A stretch of 15,519 nucleotides of DNA from Nitrosopumilales archaeon (GTDB lineage: Archaea; Thermoproteota; Nitrososphaeria; Nitrososphaerales; Nitrosopumilaceae). A program made the translations under genes and the position numbers. Under the pieces are notes generated by a model. The model was not told the DNA's origin. It saw only the letters and a program-made list of their open reading frames with translations, and did not search any database. The number at the start of each line of letters is the position of its first letter. Positions within the stretch are counted from its first letter, which is position 1. Shown piece by piece: positions 6,416 through 13,317 of the stretch. The stretch lies in assembly GCA_025350175.1 (NCBI GenBank), contig JANXYF010000153.1, forward strand, positions 1 to 15,519, read 5' to 3'.

Positions 6416-6442
6416 GGCAGATGATAGAAAATTTTCTCTGCC
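6416..6442. repeat. Inverted repeat at the end of the 109-residue gene
   Basis: GGCAGA (6416-6421) and TCTGCC (6437-6442) are perfect inverted repeats around a 15-base centre that contains the self-complementary GAAAATTTTC. The right arm touches the stop codon of the minus-strand 109-residue gene. It might form a terminator or mRNA-end hairpin, but no long T-tract follows on the minus strand. Confidence 0.4.
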
Positions 6443-6771
6443 TATCTAAATTGCTCTTCTAGGAGGTCTACACATTGTAGGAACAAATCTTTGCTCTTTC
6501 GCATGAGCCAGTTAGGAAATTCATCCAGCGTAAATACAAACTGTTGCTGAAAGCTTGGAACTACTCCTCCTCCAGATGTGATTACCTGTACGACGACATA
6601 TCCATCTGTTATGGTACATACTGTCTCTTGATATGCCTCATCTTCTTCCTCAAGTGTATTTCGATACAACACAAGAGGGGTTTTGGTCTTTGTAACGTGA
6701 GAGGATGCTTTTTTTAATAAAACCGCAAAGTGTGATATGAGCCAACCGTCTAGGGTTATCTGTTTTGCCAT
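6442..6771 (-). CDS. Hypothetical protein with N-terminal PIP-box-like motif
   Basis: I do not recognise the family of this 109-residue protein. Residues 4-11 read QITLDGWL, a close match to the archaeal PCNA-interacting (PIP-box) pattern Q-x-x-L-x-x-(F/W)-(F/W/L), placed at the extreme N-terminus where it would be exposed. The rest looks like a small alpha/beta domain. It has an amphipathic helix at about 11-24, an acidic turn EEEDEA (41-46) with strands on either side (TPLVLYRN; GYVVVQVITSGGG), a QQQFVFTLDEFPNWL segment, and an acidic C-terminal helix. There is no signal peptide, membrane segment or cysteine pair. It has its own TATA box and lies just downstream of ileS. A role at the replication or repair clamp is inferred only from the motif. 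Confidence 0.78.
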   Translation of the reverse strand: MAKQITLDGWLISHFAVLLKKASSHVTKTKTPLVLYRNTLEEEDEAYQETVCTITDGYVVVQVITSGGGVVPSFQQQFVFTLDEFPNWLMRKSKDLFLQCVDLLEEQFR

Positions 6772-6793
6772 GTAATACTATGTAATTTTTTAT

Positions 6794-6800
6794 TATTTAA
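6794..6800 (-). promoter_or_regulatory. TATA-like box of the 109-residue gene
   Basis: TTAAATA on the minus strand is centred about 26 bases before the ATG at 6771, inside the 45-base gap after ileS. The gene is therefore likely to be transcribed separately from ileS. Confidence 0.5.
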
Positions 6801-6816
6801 TTCAATGGATGAATCA

Positions 6817-9800
6817 CTACTCAACTGAGATTCGAATCTTTTGACCATCTAGATCCTCATCTTTGTAATTTTTGGCCTTGTCATCAAATTCAATTCTTTT
6901 TACCCTTACTAGGAAAGAAAGTTCAGATTGTTTTTCTTTTGCCATCTCAAGTGACTCTTCGTCAAGGCCCAAAACATATGCTGCTTCTAATACATCAGTT
7001 GGGGTGTATCCCCTCTCTTTTCTTAATACTTGTAATCTTCTTGCAATGTCACGTATCAAACCCCTTGCCAGCATTTCACGGTTTCTGGTTGTACTGATAA
7101 ACACCACAAGTGAATCCCGATTTGACATTGCAAAGCCATCTTTTTCGGAATATCCTACTATGAAATCTTCTTTAGATAATTCGATTTTATTATCTCCAAG
7201 ATCAAAAGTAAACATTCCATTTTTCAAAAGACTATTCACAATTAGACTTGGGTCGGTCTGAGAAAACTTGTCTAACAGTCTTCCCATGTCTTGTTTTGCC
7301 TTGGGTCCAATTTTTTTTCTCTCTAGTTCTACTTTTGGAATTATTGGTAGTCCTGCATTTAATAGGTTTGATACAAGATCAAGTCCTTCTGATTTTTCTA
7401 GTTCGATAATGTTGTATTTTTCTACGTTGAGTTGTGAGAGCAATAATTCTGAGAGTGTCTCTAACTTTGCCTTTTGAGTTGGTTCTACACAAATTATTGC
7501 ATCATTTAGTGGCCATCTTCTCTTGAGTTTACCCTTCATTCTAGCAGCTGCAGAAACTGAGACTGTCTCTTTCATCAAATCAAATGCTTCTTCAACTTTG
7601 TCATTTGTAAGAGAATCTTGTGCTGATGGAAAGTCTCCTAAAAGTATGTTGTTTTTCTCTGCAAACATTATACTGTACAGGTACTGGGTTGTAAAGGGGC
7701 ATATTGGATGTAATAATATGTCCAAGTTTCGTAATATCTCTGCAAGTGTTGCATAGATTGCAAATCTTCTATCCTTTTGAGAGTCGTCTTCTGCCCATAA
7801 CTCTTCACGGGTAATTGGAATGTATACTTGGCTTACTGAATTTATGAGATAATCATCAATTGCTCTTGCAGCTTCATGAAATCTACACTTGTCATATGAT
7901 TCAATTGTTGAAGAAAATAATTTTTGAAGTTTTGATAAAACCCAAATCTCAGATTCTTTTAAAAGGTTTTTGTCTTTTGCCCACTGGACGTTGTGAGTTT
8001 TATCATACTTGTCGTATTCACTATTTTGTTTAAAGTATAGATGAAGATGATACAAAGTACTAAGAATTTGGTATGGTCTTGATACAAGCTCATCCGTACT
8101 GAAATTAATTGGCTCGATTGGACTTGACTTCCACATAAAGTACAATCTTATCAGATCCACAGAATATTTTCCAAGCAGTTCTGCTGCATCCATTACGTTT
8201 CCTTTGCTTTTACTCATCTTGTTTCCATTTGCATCAAGTACGTGACCTTGAAACAAAAATGACTTGAATGGAGCAATTGGTGCATTATTGAAAATTACAT
8301 TTTCTATTAACAGTGTATATGCCCATCCTCTTGTCTGGTCTATTCCTTCTGTTAGGAAAAGTGCTGGGATTAATTCGTTATATTCTGAATCTGTAAGCGA
8401 GGCATAAGGTGCAGCACCGCTGTTGTGCCATGTATCTAAAACAAACTGTTCTCTTTCCATTTTATTTCCACATTTTTCACATTTTATGACAATGTTGTCT
8501 ATCCATGGTTTATGAAGTTCAAAATTTGGCCCATCTGGAAGTTCAGACGCCGTCTTGACAATTTCATCTCTTGAGAAGAACCATTTGTTATGATGACATT
8601 TTTTACAATTCCATAAGGGTAATGGACATCCCCATGTACGCTCCCTTGAGATGCACCAAGGATGCTTGTCTTTTATTATCTCCAAAAATCTATTGCGCGG
8701 TGGCTCAAAAAAGTACTCGACACTTTCTGCAGCTTTTACCGCCTTGTCCCCTAATCTGTCCAAAAAATAGAAAAACCCTCTTCTTGCAAGCCAGAGAAGT
8801 TTATGCTGTGATCTCCAACATAATGGATATTGGTGCTTTATCTTTCCAATCTTGACTAGAGCTCCCTTTTCTTTTAACGCGTTTACTATTTTTTCATCCG
8901 CATCTCTTACAAATAATCCTTCATAGATTCCAGCGTCCTTTGTAAATTTGGCCTCATCATTTATTGGATTGAATATGGGTACAGATCTCTTTGTTGCAAT
9001 TTCAAAATCTTCTTCCCCATTTGCAGGAGAGAGATGGACAAGACCACTACCCGTTTGGATGTCGACAAAACTTTCTGCAACTGCGATATGAAATTTGGGT
9101 GATTTTGAAAATTCTTTTAGTCCTGAAATCTCATCTAGCAGTGGATGGATGTATTTTTTTCCTTCAAGTGTTGATCCTTTGATAGTTTTGATTACTGTAT
9201 ATTTTTCTATTTTTGCCTCTTTCATAAATTTCTCTAATCTTTTTTCTCCTATAACCCATGTTTGACTTTCGACTTTTACATGAACGTAATTCTCATCCGG
9301 ATTTAGGCCAACCATTGTATCTGTAACTAGAGTGAACGGCATTGTAGTCCAGACAATTAAATACAAATCCTCATCTTGCAATTTTACTTTATAATACAGA
9401 GATGGGTCTACGACTGTATCATATCCTTGATTTACTTCTGCATGACTAAGTGATGTCTGACAACTAGGACAATAAGCTACTACTTTGTATGATTCAGATA
9501 AAATTCCTATTTCATGCGCCTTTTTTAGATACTTCCACTCTCGCTCGATATATTCATCCTTGTATGTCCAGTATGCTTTTTGTTGATTAAATGACATGCC
9601 AAGAAGTTTGTCAACTTCAAGCCATTTTTCATTAAATTTGTGAACAATTTTTTTACACTCTGAAACTAATTTTTCAATTCCTGCTGATTCTAAAACCTGG
9701 GATTTATTTCCGGAGATGCCTAGTTCTTTTTCTACTTGTAATTCTACTGGAAGTCCCTGAGTATCCCATCCTGCATTGAAAATTACCTTGTAACCTCGTA

Positions 9801-10014
9801 AAGTTGCATATCTGTACCACAAATCCTTCATTATTCTTCCGCGAAGGTGACCTGCATGCGGTGTTCCATTCATGGTAGGAGGACCTTCTATGAACGCAAT
9901 TTTTTTTGTCTTGTTTGGTGATTCAAAAATTAATTTCTCTAAATCTAGTCCTACTAATTGATCTTTTACTTCTTCTTCTATTTTCTTTGGATTAAAATCA
10001 GTAGATAACTGCAT
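6817..10014 (-). CDS. ileS: Isoleucyl-tRNA synthetase
   Basis: This 1065-residue class Ia synthetase charges tRNA-Ile with isoleucine and edits valine. The catalytic Rossmann fold has the HIGH-type motif HAGH (residues 53-56, in PPTMNGTPHAGHLRG) and KMSKS at 599-603. Between them lies a long CP1 editing insertion with Cys182/Cys185 (YCPSC). A second cysteine set, Cys470/Cys473 and Cys512/Cys515, lies between the WGCPLPLW and LDTWHNSG segments and suggests a zinc site. The anticodon-binding helical domain follows, and near the C-terminus RRLQVLRKERGYTPTDVLEA resembles the archaeal/eukaryal-type extension. Two signatures deviate: GWDTQGLPVE (residues 82-91) has Gln where most IleRS have His, and WHNSG stands for the common WFDSG. 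The ATG is supported by a TATA box about 28 bases upstream. Confidence 0.95.
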   Translation of the reverse strand: MQLSTDFNPKKIEEEVKDQLVGLDLEKLIFESPNKTKKIAFIEGPPTMNGTPHAGHLRGRIMKDLWYRYATLRGYKVIFNAGWDTQGLPVELQVEKELGISGNKSQVLESAGIEKLVSECKKIVHKFNEKWLEVDKLLGMSFNQQKAYWTYKDEYIEREWKYLKKAHEIGILSESYKVVAYCPSCQTSLSHAEVNQGYDTVVDPSLYYKVKLQDEDLYLIVWTTMPFTLVTDTMVGLNPDENYVHVKVESQTWVIGEKRLEKFMKEAKIEKYTVIKTIKGSTLEGKKYIHPLLDEISGLKEFSKSPKFHIAVAESFVDIQTGSGLVHLSPANGEEDFEIATKRSVPIFNPINDEAKFTKDAGIYEGLFVRDADEKIVNALKEKGALVKIGKIKHQYPLCWRSQHKLLWLARRGFFYFLDRLGDKAVKAAESVEYFFEPPRNRFLEIIKDKHPWCISRERTWGCPLPLWNCKKCHHNKWFFSRDEIVKTASELPDGPNFELHKPWIDNIVIKCEKCGNKMEREQFVLDTWHNSGAAPYASLTDSEYNELIPALFLTEGIDQTRGWAYTLLIENVIFNNAPIAPFKSFLFQGHVLDANGNKMSKSKGNVMDAAELLGKYSVDLIRLYFMWKSSPIEPINFSTDELVSRPYQILSTLYHLHLYFKQNSEYDKYDKTHNVQWAKDKNLLKESEIWVLSKLQKLFSSTIESYDKCRFHEAARAIDDYLINSVSQVYIPITREELWAEDDSQKDRRFAIYATLAEILRNLDILLHPICPFTTQYLYSIMFAEKNNILLGDFPSAQDSLTNDKVEEAFDLMKETVSVSAAARMKGKLKRRWPLNDAIICVEPTQKAKLETLSELLLSQLNVEKYNIIELEKSEGLDLVSNLLNAGLPIIPKVELERKKIGPKAKQDMGRLLDKFSQTDPSLIVNSLLKNGMFTFDLGDNKIELSKEDFIVGYSEKDGFAMSNRDSLVVFISTTRNREMLARGLIRDIARRLQVLRKERGYTPTDVLEAAYVLGLDEESLEMAKEKQSELSFLVRVKRIEFDDKAKNYKDEDLDGQKIRISVE

Positions 10015-10037
10015 TCAAGGTTGAAATGAATCACATC

Positions 10038-10047
10038 ATATTATAAA
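10038..10047 (-). promoter_or_regulatory. TATA box of ileS
   Basis: TTTATAATAT on the minus strand is centred about 28 bases before the ileS ATG at 10014, so the transcript has at most a base or two of leader. Confidence 0.6.
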
Positions 10048-10052
10048 GGTAC

Positions 10053-10072
10053 AAAAAATGAAAAAAGAAAAG
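10053..10072 (-). terminator. T-rich terminator of the secreted-protein gene
   Basis: About 14 bases after the stop codon the minus strand reads CTTTTCTTTTTTCATTTTTT, a strong archaeal oligo-T termination signal just ahead of the ileS promoter. Confidence 0.6.
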
Positions 10073-10086
10073 TTGTTGTTTATGTC

Positions 10087-10722
10087 TTATGGATTAGTAC
10101 GTCCAAATCCTTGTGGAGTGTATGCAATCTTGATTGCATTAAGTACTATTACTTGACCGTTTGAATGGTTCAAATCCCATGCTCTGACAATTATGTGACT
10201 TGTATCCAATGTCTTTGCTGGATTGATATGGAATGTAAGGTACATGAACTGACCACTATATTTTGCGATTACAGTTGCACTTTTGAACAATCCATTAGGA
10301 TCTGATGTTGATGCACCAGTATTCTTGTCCCACTCAATGTATGTGTTGGTCTGATATGTTTGAGGATCGGTTCCTTTGAGGCCAAGGAATAATATTCCAT
10401 GTTGAACTAATTGGGTGCCTCCATGCTCGTAGATTTTTACTGTTATATCTGATGGGATGTTCACATACAATGTTTGTGTCTTGATCGTTGTGGTGTATTG
10501 TGAGATATCAAAGGATGCACCATTAATCGAAAGACCATTGTTATATGTCAAATATGCGCCACCTGATGTTGCACCGCCGACTCCACCACCAAACTGTGGT
10601 CCACGTCCATATGTTGTTCCATGTCCATTTAGAGCAAAAGCCGGTGCACTAGCTGCAACAACTGATGCCATTAAAACGAACAGAGTCAAAGCACTTGATG
10701 TCTTAACGAGTTTGCTATTCAT
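10087..10722 (-). CDS. Secreted hypothetical protein with Sec signal peptide
   Basis: I do not recognise a family for this 211-residue protein. It starts with a clear Sec signal peptide: a basic N-terminus (MNSKLVK), a hydrophobic core at about 9-24 and a likely cleavage after Ala30 (APAFA|LNG). The mature part opens with a Gly/Thr-rich, low-complexity stretch (residues 33-56). It continues with alternating polar/hydrophobic strands (TLYVNIPSDITVKIYEH, FMYLTFHINPA, HIIVRAWDLNHS), suggesting a beta-sandwich. It has no cysteine, no C-terminal membrane anchor and no catalytic motif that I can name. It probably lies outside the membrane in the S-layer space. A TATA box supports the ATG at 10722 and an oligo-T terminator follows. 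The TrmB-type gene lies 97 bases upstream on the same strand. Confidence 0.82.
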   Translation of the reverse strand: MNSKLVKTSSALTLFVLMASVVAASAPAFALNGHGTTYGRGPQFGGGVGGATSGGAYLTYNNGLSINGASFDISQYTTTIKTQTLYVNIPSDITVKIYEHGGTQLVQHGILFLGLKGTDPQTYQTNTYIEWDKNTGASTSDPNGLFKSATVIAKYSGQFMYLTFHINPAKTLDTSHIIVRAWDLNHSNGQVIVLNAIKIAYTPQGFGRTNP

Positions 10723-10744
10723 GTTTATATTTCTAAATAGTGTA

Positions 10745-10752
10745 CATATAAC
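10745..10752 (-). promoter_or_regulatory. TATA-like box of the secreted-protein gene
   Basis: TTATATGT on the minus strand is centred about 26 bases before the ATG at 10722, the leaderless distance. Confidence 0.5.
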
Positions 10753-10819
10753 TATTTATGATATGAAAATGAACGCCACGCTTCATAGGGTATGGAAACT
10801 GAAACAGGTTTTCTATAGT

Positions 10820-11995
10820 CTACGATGTTAGGCTTATTTTTGAATCAACCTTGATGTGGATTCGCTCGCCATTGTGGACATGGTCGTTATAGATCATCTT
10901 TGTCTTGATTCCTTTTTTATTGAGATATCCTTCAAGCAACAAAGCCCAAGGAATAGAGTGGCCGCTGTTGAGTTTGGATTCTATCACAAAGTGGTTTGCA
11001 TTAGATTCATACTTTAGATGTCCAGAACATGTTATGTCAAGTGTAGAATCAACAAGTGCTATGATTTCATCAAGTGTCTTTGATTCAAGGTCGATACCGT
11101 TTTTATTCAAGAAATTCAAAATATCGATTCCCTTACTCTTTGAGTTAATCATAGAATTTAGCACATAGCCCAATCCATTTTCAGTTATAACTTGAATCGT
11201 CTTCAATGTCTCTTGTGCATCACTTTTTGTCATCTCTGCCAAATTACTTATCTTGATTCCATTCTTCCATATTTGATCAAATGACTTGACCTGATTAGTT
11301 CCTAAAACATCTGTTGAGTGAAATATTGCACCTTTTCCATTATTACTGTTTATCATAAGTATTTCAGAATCATCAAAGATGAATACATTTTGTGATATGT
11401 CTGATGTCTTGATCTTGATTCCTGTTGGTAGTCCATGAAAAGTCTCAGAGCCCACAAGGCCTGGCGGAATTACTATCTTTACATCACTGTCTTTTCTCAA
11501 GACATGGAGAAGCACTTCTTTGCATTGTGATAAAAGATTAAGTCCCCATGAATCTATTACCACATGTATTGATGTCTTGGAACCTTCTATCATTGTCTGA
11601 AGTTGTTTGAATACATAGTTTGGAGCCAAGTGAAAGTATCTTTGCTCTTCTGACCCTCTTGCTTTTTTACTGTCCTCGCTTAGCTCTTTTAATTTTGTAA
11701 TAAGGCTATTCATGGCATTTACTCGGTTAATCTGTTCTTGGATAATTTCATCAAAAGCATCTTCTGGAGCAATTGCAGTACACATTATTGGTTTACTTTT
11801 TGATATTATGGCAATCTTTTTTTTCTCAAGTTTGAGTAATGTTGGATAAACTTTGGTTCTTGGCAAATTGGAGTAATATGCTACTTCTCCTGCAGAAATT
11901 GTACCCTTTGTAATCAGAGTAACATACGCTTGAGCCTCATACTTGCTTAATCCAAACTCTTCTAGGCTTACTGCTAGGTCTTGACCTTTTACCAT
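10820..11995 (-). CDS. TrmB-family transcriptional regulator with extra C-terminal domain
   Basis: This 391-residue protein begins with a TrmB-type winged helix (residues 10-78): LEEFGLSKYEAQAYVTLI, then GTISAGEVAYYSNLPRTKVY as recognition region. A helical, probably coiled-coil linker follows (82-112), then a domain at about 118-248 with the fold pattern of the TrmB/phospholipase-D-like effector region (IHVVIDSWGLNLL, VKIVIPPG, NVFIFDDSEILMINS). A further module at about 265-388 contains LDITCSGHLKYES, HFVIESKLNSGHS and PWALLLEGYLNKKG. I cannot assign this last part. It may be a ligand-binding or dimerisation domain. The gene is divergent from the ESCRT-III/cdvC operon, with 159 bases between the starts, and is followed by the secreted-protein gene. 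Sugar-type ligands are known for some TrmB proteins; the ligand here is unknown. Confidence 0.87.
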   Translation of the reverse strand: MVKGQDLAVSLEEFGLSKYEAQAYVTLITKGTISAGEVAYYSNLPRTKVYPTLLKLEKKKIAIISKSKPIMCTAIAPEDAFDEIIQEQINRVNAMNSLITKLKELSEDSKKARGSEEQRYFHLAPNYVFKQLQTMIEGSKTSIHVVIDSWGLNLLSQCKEVLLHVLRKDSDVKIVIPPGLVGSETFHGLPTGIKIKTSDISQNVFIFDDSEILMINSNNGKGAIFHSTDVLGTNQVKSFDQIWKNGIKISNLAEMTKSDAQETLKTIQVITENGLGYVLNSMINSKSKGIDILNFLNKNGIDLESKTLDEIIALVDSTLDITCSGHLKYESNANHFVIESKLNSGHSIPWALLLEGYLNKKGIKTKMIYNDHVHNGERIHIKVDSKISLTS

Positions 11996-12122
11996 TGTCT
12001 GATTTTATCAAGTTCAAAGGTAAGGTGAATAGCTAAATTCATTGAACAAAGCTTGGAAAAAATACTAAGCTGTATCCCCGGACTGTGTGACTGTGGTGAC
12101 ATGGTTTGATGTAACAAGGACC

Positions 12123-12130
12123 GTATAAGT
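12123..12130 (+). promoter_or_regulatory. TATA box of the ESCRT-III/cdvC operon
   Basis: GTATAAGT is centred 28 bases before the ATG at 12155. This argues for a leaderless transcript starting at or next to that ATG, and against the in-frame TTG at 12146, which would lie upstream of the expected transcript start. Confidence 0.6.
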
Positions 12131-12154
12131 ACAAAGTCAAGTCTCTTGTTGGGA

Positions 12155-12718
12155 ATGATAAATCAATCAAAATGGATTATTGAAAATAATAGCAAGAGCC
12201 AACTAGTGCGTGCAAGTACAATCAAGCCAAGAATTGACTATGCCGCTGAGATTGTAGATGGCCTACTTGATGTTCTGGCACGACACCGACAAGATGTGAA
12301 CAAAAATAATTTAGAGTTGTATCAAAGACTAGACAAGGACTCTCAGGTACTTTCTACACTTGAAAAACAAGTTAGATATGAACTTGAATTGTCTTATACC
12401 ATTGAATCACTGAGGCAAGTAAGGCGAAGCATTGACTGTATAGTTGGACTTGGAAATGTTCCAACGGTACTATCTCCAACAATATCTGTTGTTAGAACAA
12501 TTAGGTCTAAACTCTTGGCACTCATGCCAGCAATGGATTTTCAATTAGGGGAATTGTCATTATTGTTAGGTGGAATTATAATTGATGCCGCACACTTGGC
12601 AAGCACAAACTTGGACTTTGGCAAGGCAAATGAGGTTTCAAGCAGGCTATTGGATGAAGCTAAATTGATCGCCGACTCTAAAATATACAAGCAGTTCCCT
12701 AATCTAGATTTCTGGTAA
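12155..12718 (+). CDS. ESCRT-III (CdvB-like) family protein
   Basis: This 187-residue, mostly helical protein carries the archaeal ESCRT-III core. A long helical hairpin (about 27-100) contains the motif IESLRQVRRSIDCIVGLGNV. Next come LSPTISVVRTIRSKLLALMP (residues 106-125) and FQLGELSLLLGGIIIDA (129-145). This order (helix 2, then V-x-x-L-x-P, then R-S-x-L-x-x-hydrophobic-P, then L-G-E/D-I/L) matches CdvB proteins as I know them. Such proteins polymerise on membranes during division. The protein ends at FPNLDFW and shows no proline-rich MIT-interacting tail, so CdvC recruitment may be indirect. The ATG at 12155 is preferred over TTG at 12146 because of the TATA box position. It is the first gene of a three-gene cluster with cdvC. 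Homology is by motif recognition, and the exact paralogue cannot be named. Confidence 0.8.
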   Translation: MINQSKWIIENNSKSQLVRASTIKPRIDYAAEIVDGLLDVLARHRQDVNKNNLELYQRLDKDSQVLSTLEKQVRYELELSYTIESLRQVRRSIDCIVGLGNVPTVLSPTISVVRTIRSKLLALMPAMDFQLGELSLLLGGIIIDAAHLASTNLDFGKANEVSSRLLDEAKLIADSKIYKQFPNLDFW

Positions 12719-12727
12719 GGCACTGAT

Positions 12728-13306
12728 ATGTTAAATTTTACAAAGAATGATGACCAATCTGACTTGTCTGGACATCTAGATAAAATCAAGAACCTGTCTT
12801 CAAAAATTGAACAAAAAATATCTCAAAAGGGGAAAGACGAAAGTGATTCTTTTATTGAGACTCTTTCTGTAGAGGAGTTAAAAGACATAAGACAAGTGAT
12901 GCAGGCTGCTGAATACCTACTTACAAAATATCAAGATAAGCGCGATATCAAAGTCTTTTTACAAGAGTTTATTGGAATTATACTAAACGCATCAAACTCT
13001 GTTAATGGATTAAAAACTGAACTTGAAGACTTGGTTATATCTGCAGAATTTGCACTACACCAGATTCAGACACTCCACGATGATATGACTGAGAATCTTG
13101 CCTTTGGCAAAGTACCCCAAACCAAGATTGATGACTTTAGGATACCTTCTCTTCTAAGTACCCTTATCCAAAAAGCTGAACCTGTAAAAATTGAGCCTGT
13201 ACAGGTTGAAATGCCAAGAACTGAAGTTGGTTCAATTAATTTAACAAATTCTGCTAGACGAGTTAACACAGGTGATTACCTTGAAAGAACCGCAGTCGAG
13301 ATATAG
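12728..13306 (+). CDS. Helical protein encoded between an ESCRT-III gene and cdvC
   Basis: I do not recognise a family for this 192-residue protein. Residues 12-122 are predicted by eye to be helical with heptad-like spacing (LDKIKNLSSKIEQKI; LKDIRQVMQAAEYLL; LKTELEDLVISAEFALHQIQ), possibly a coiled coil or helical bundle of ESCRT-III-like character. From about 123 the composition changes to an extended, proline-containing tail. That tail includes DFRIPSLLSTLIQK (136-149), which loosely matches the MIM1 pattern (D/E-x-x-L/I-x-x-x-L-x-x-L) that binds MIT domains, and PVKIEPVQVEMP (152-163). Its start lies nine bases after the ESCRT-III stop, and cdvC starts eleven bases after its own stop, so all three are one operon. 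A role as a partner or adaptor of CdvC is inferred from position and the tail only. Confidence 0.8.
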   Translation: MLNFTKNDDQSDLSGHLDKIKNLSSKIEQKISQKGKDESDSFIETLSVEELKDIRQVMQAAEYLLTKYQDKRDIKVFLQEFIGIILNASNSVNGLKTELEDLVISAEFALHQIQTLHDDMTENLAFGKVPQTKIDDFRIPSLLSTLIQKAEPVKIEPVQVEMPRTEVGSINLTNSARRVNTGDYLERTAVEI

Positions 13307-13317
13307 TTGATGATATT

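Noticed and set aside
10795..10813. Imperfect hairpin after the TrmB-type gene
   Set aside because: The stem has a two-base bulge and no T-tract follows on the minus strand, so I do not call a terminator.
10457..10831. Plus-strand open frame opposite the secreted-protein gene
   Set aside because: It is antisense to a gene with a clear signal peptide, promoter and terminator, and has no recognisable domain of its own.
11996..12122. Possible small RNA or tRNA in the divergent TrmB/ESCRT-III gap
   Set aside because: No cloverleaf, box C/D pair or strong hairpin could be seen; the region is best explained as two promoters' upstream DNA.
12146..12154. TTG at 12146 as start of the ESCRT-III gene
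   Set aside because: The TATA box at 12123-12130 predicts a transcript starting near 12155, so the TTG would not be transcribed.
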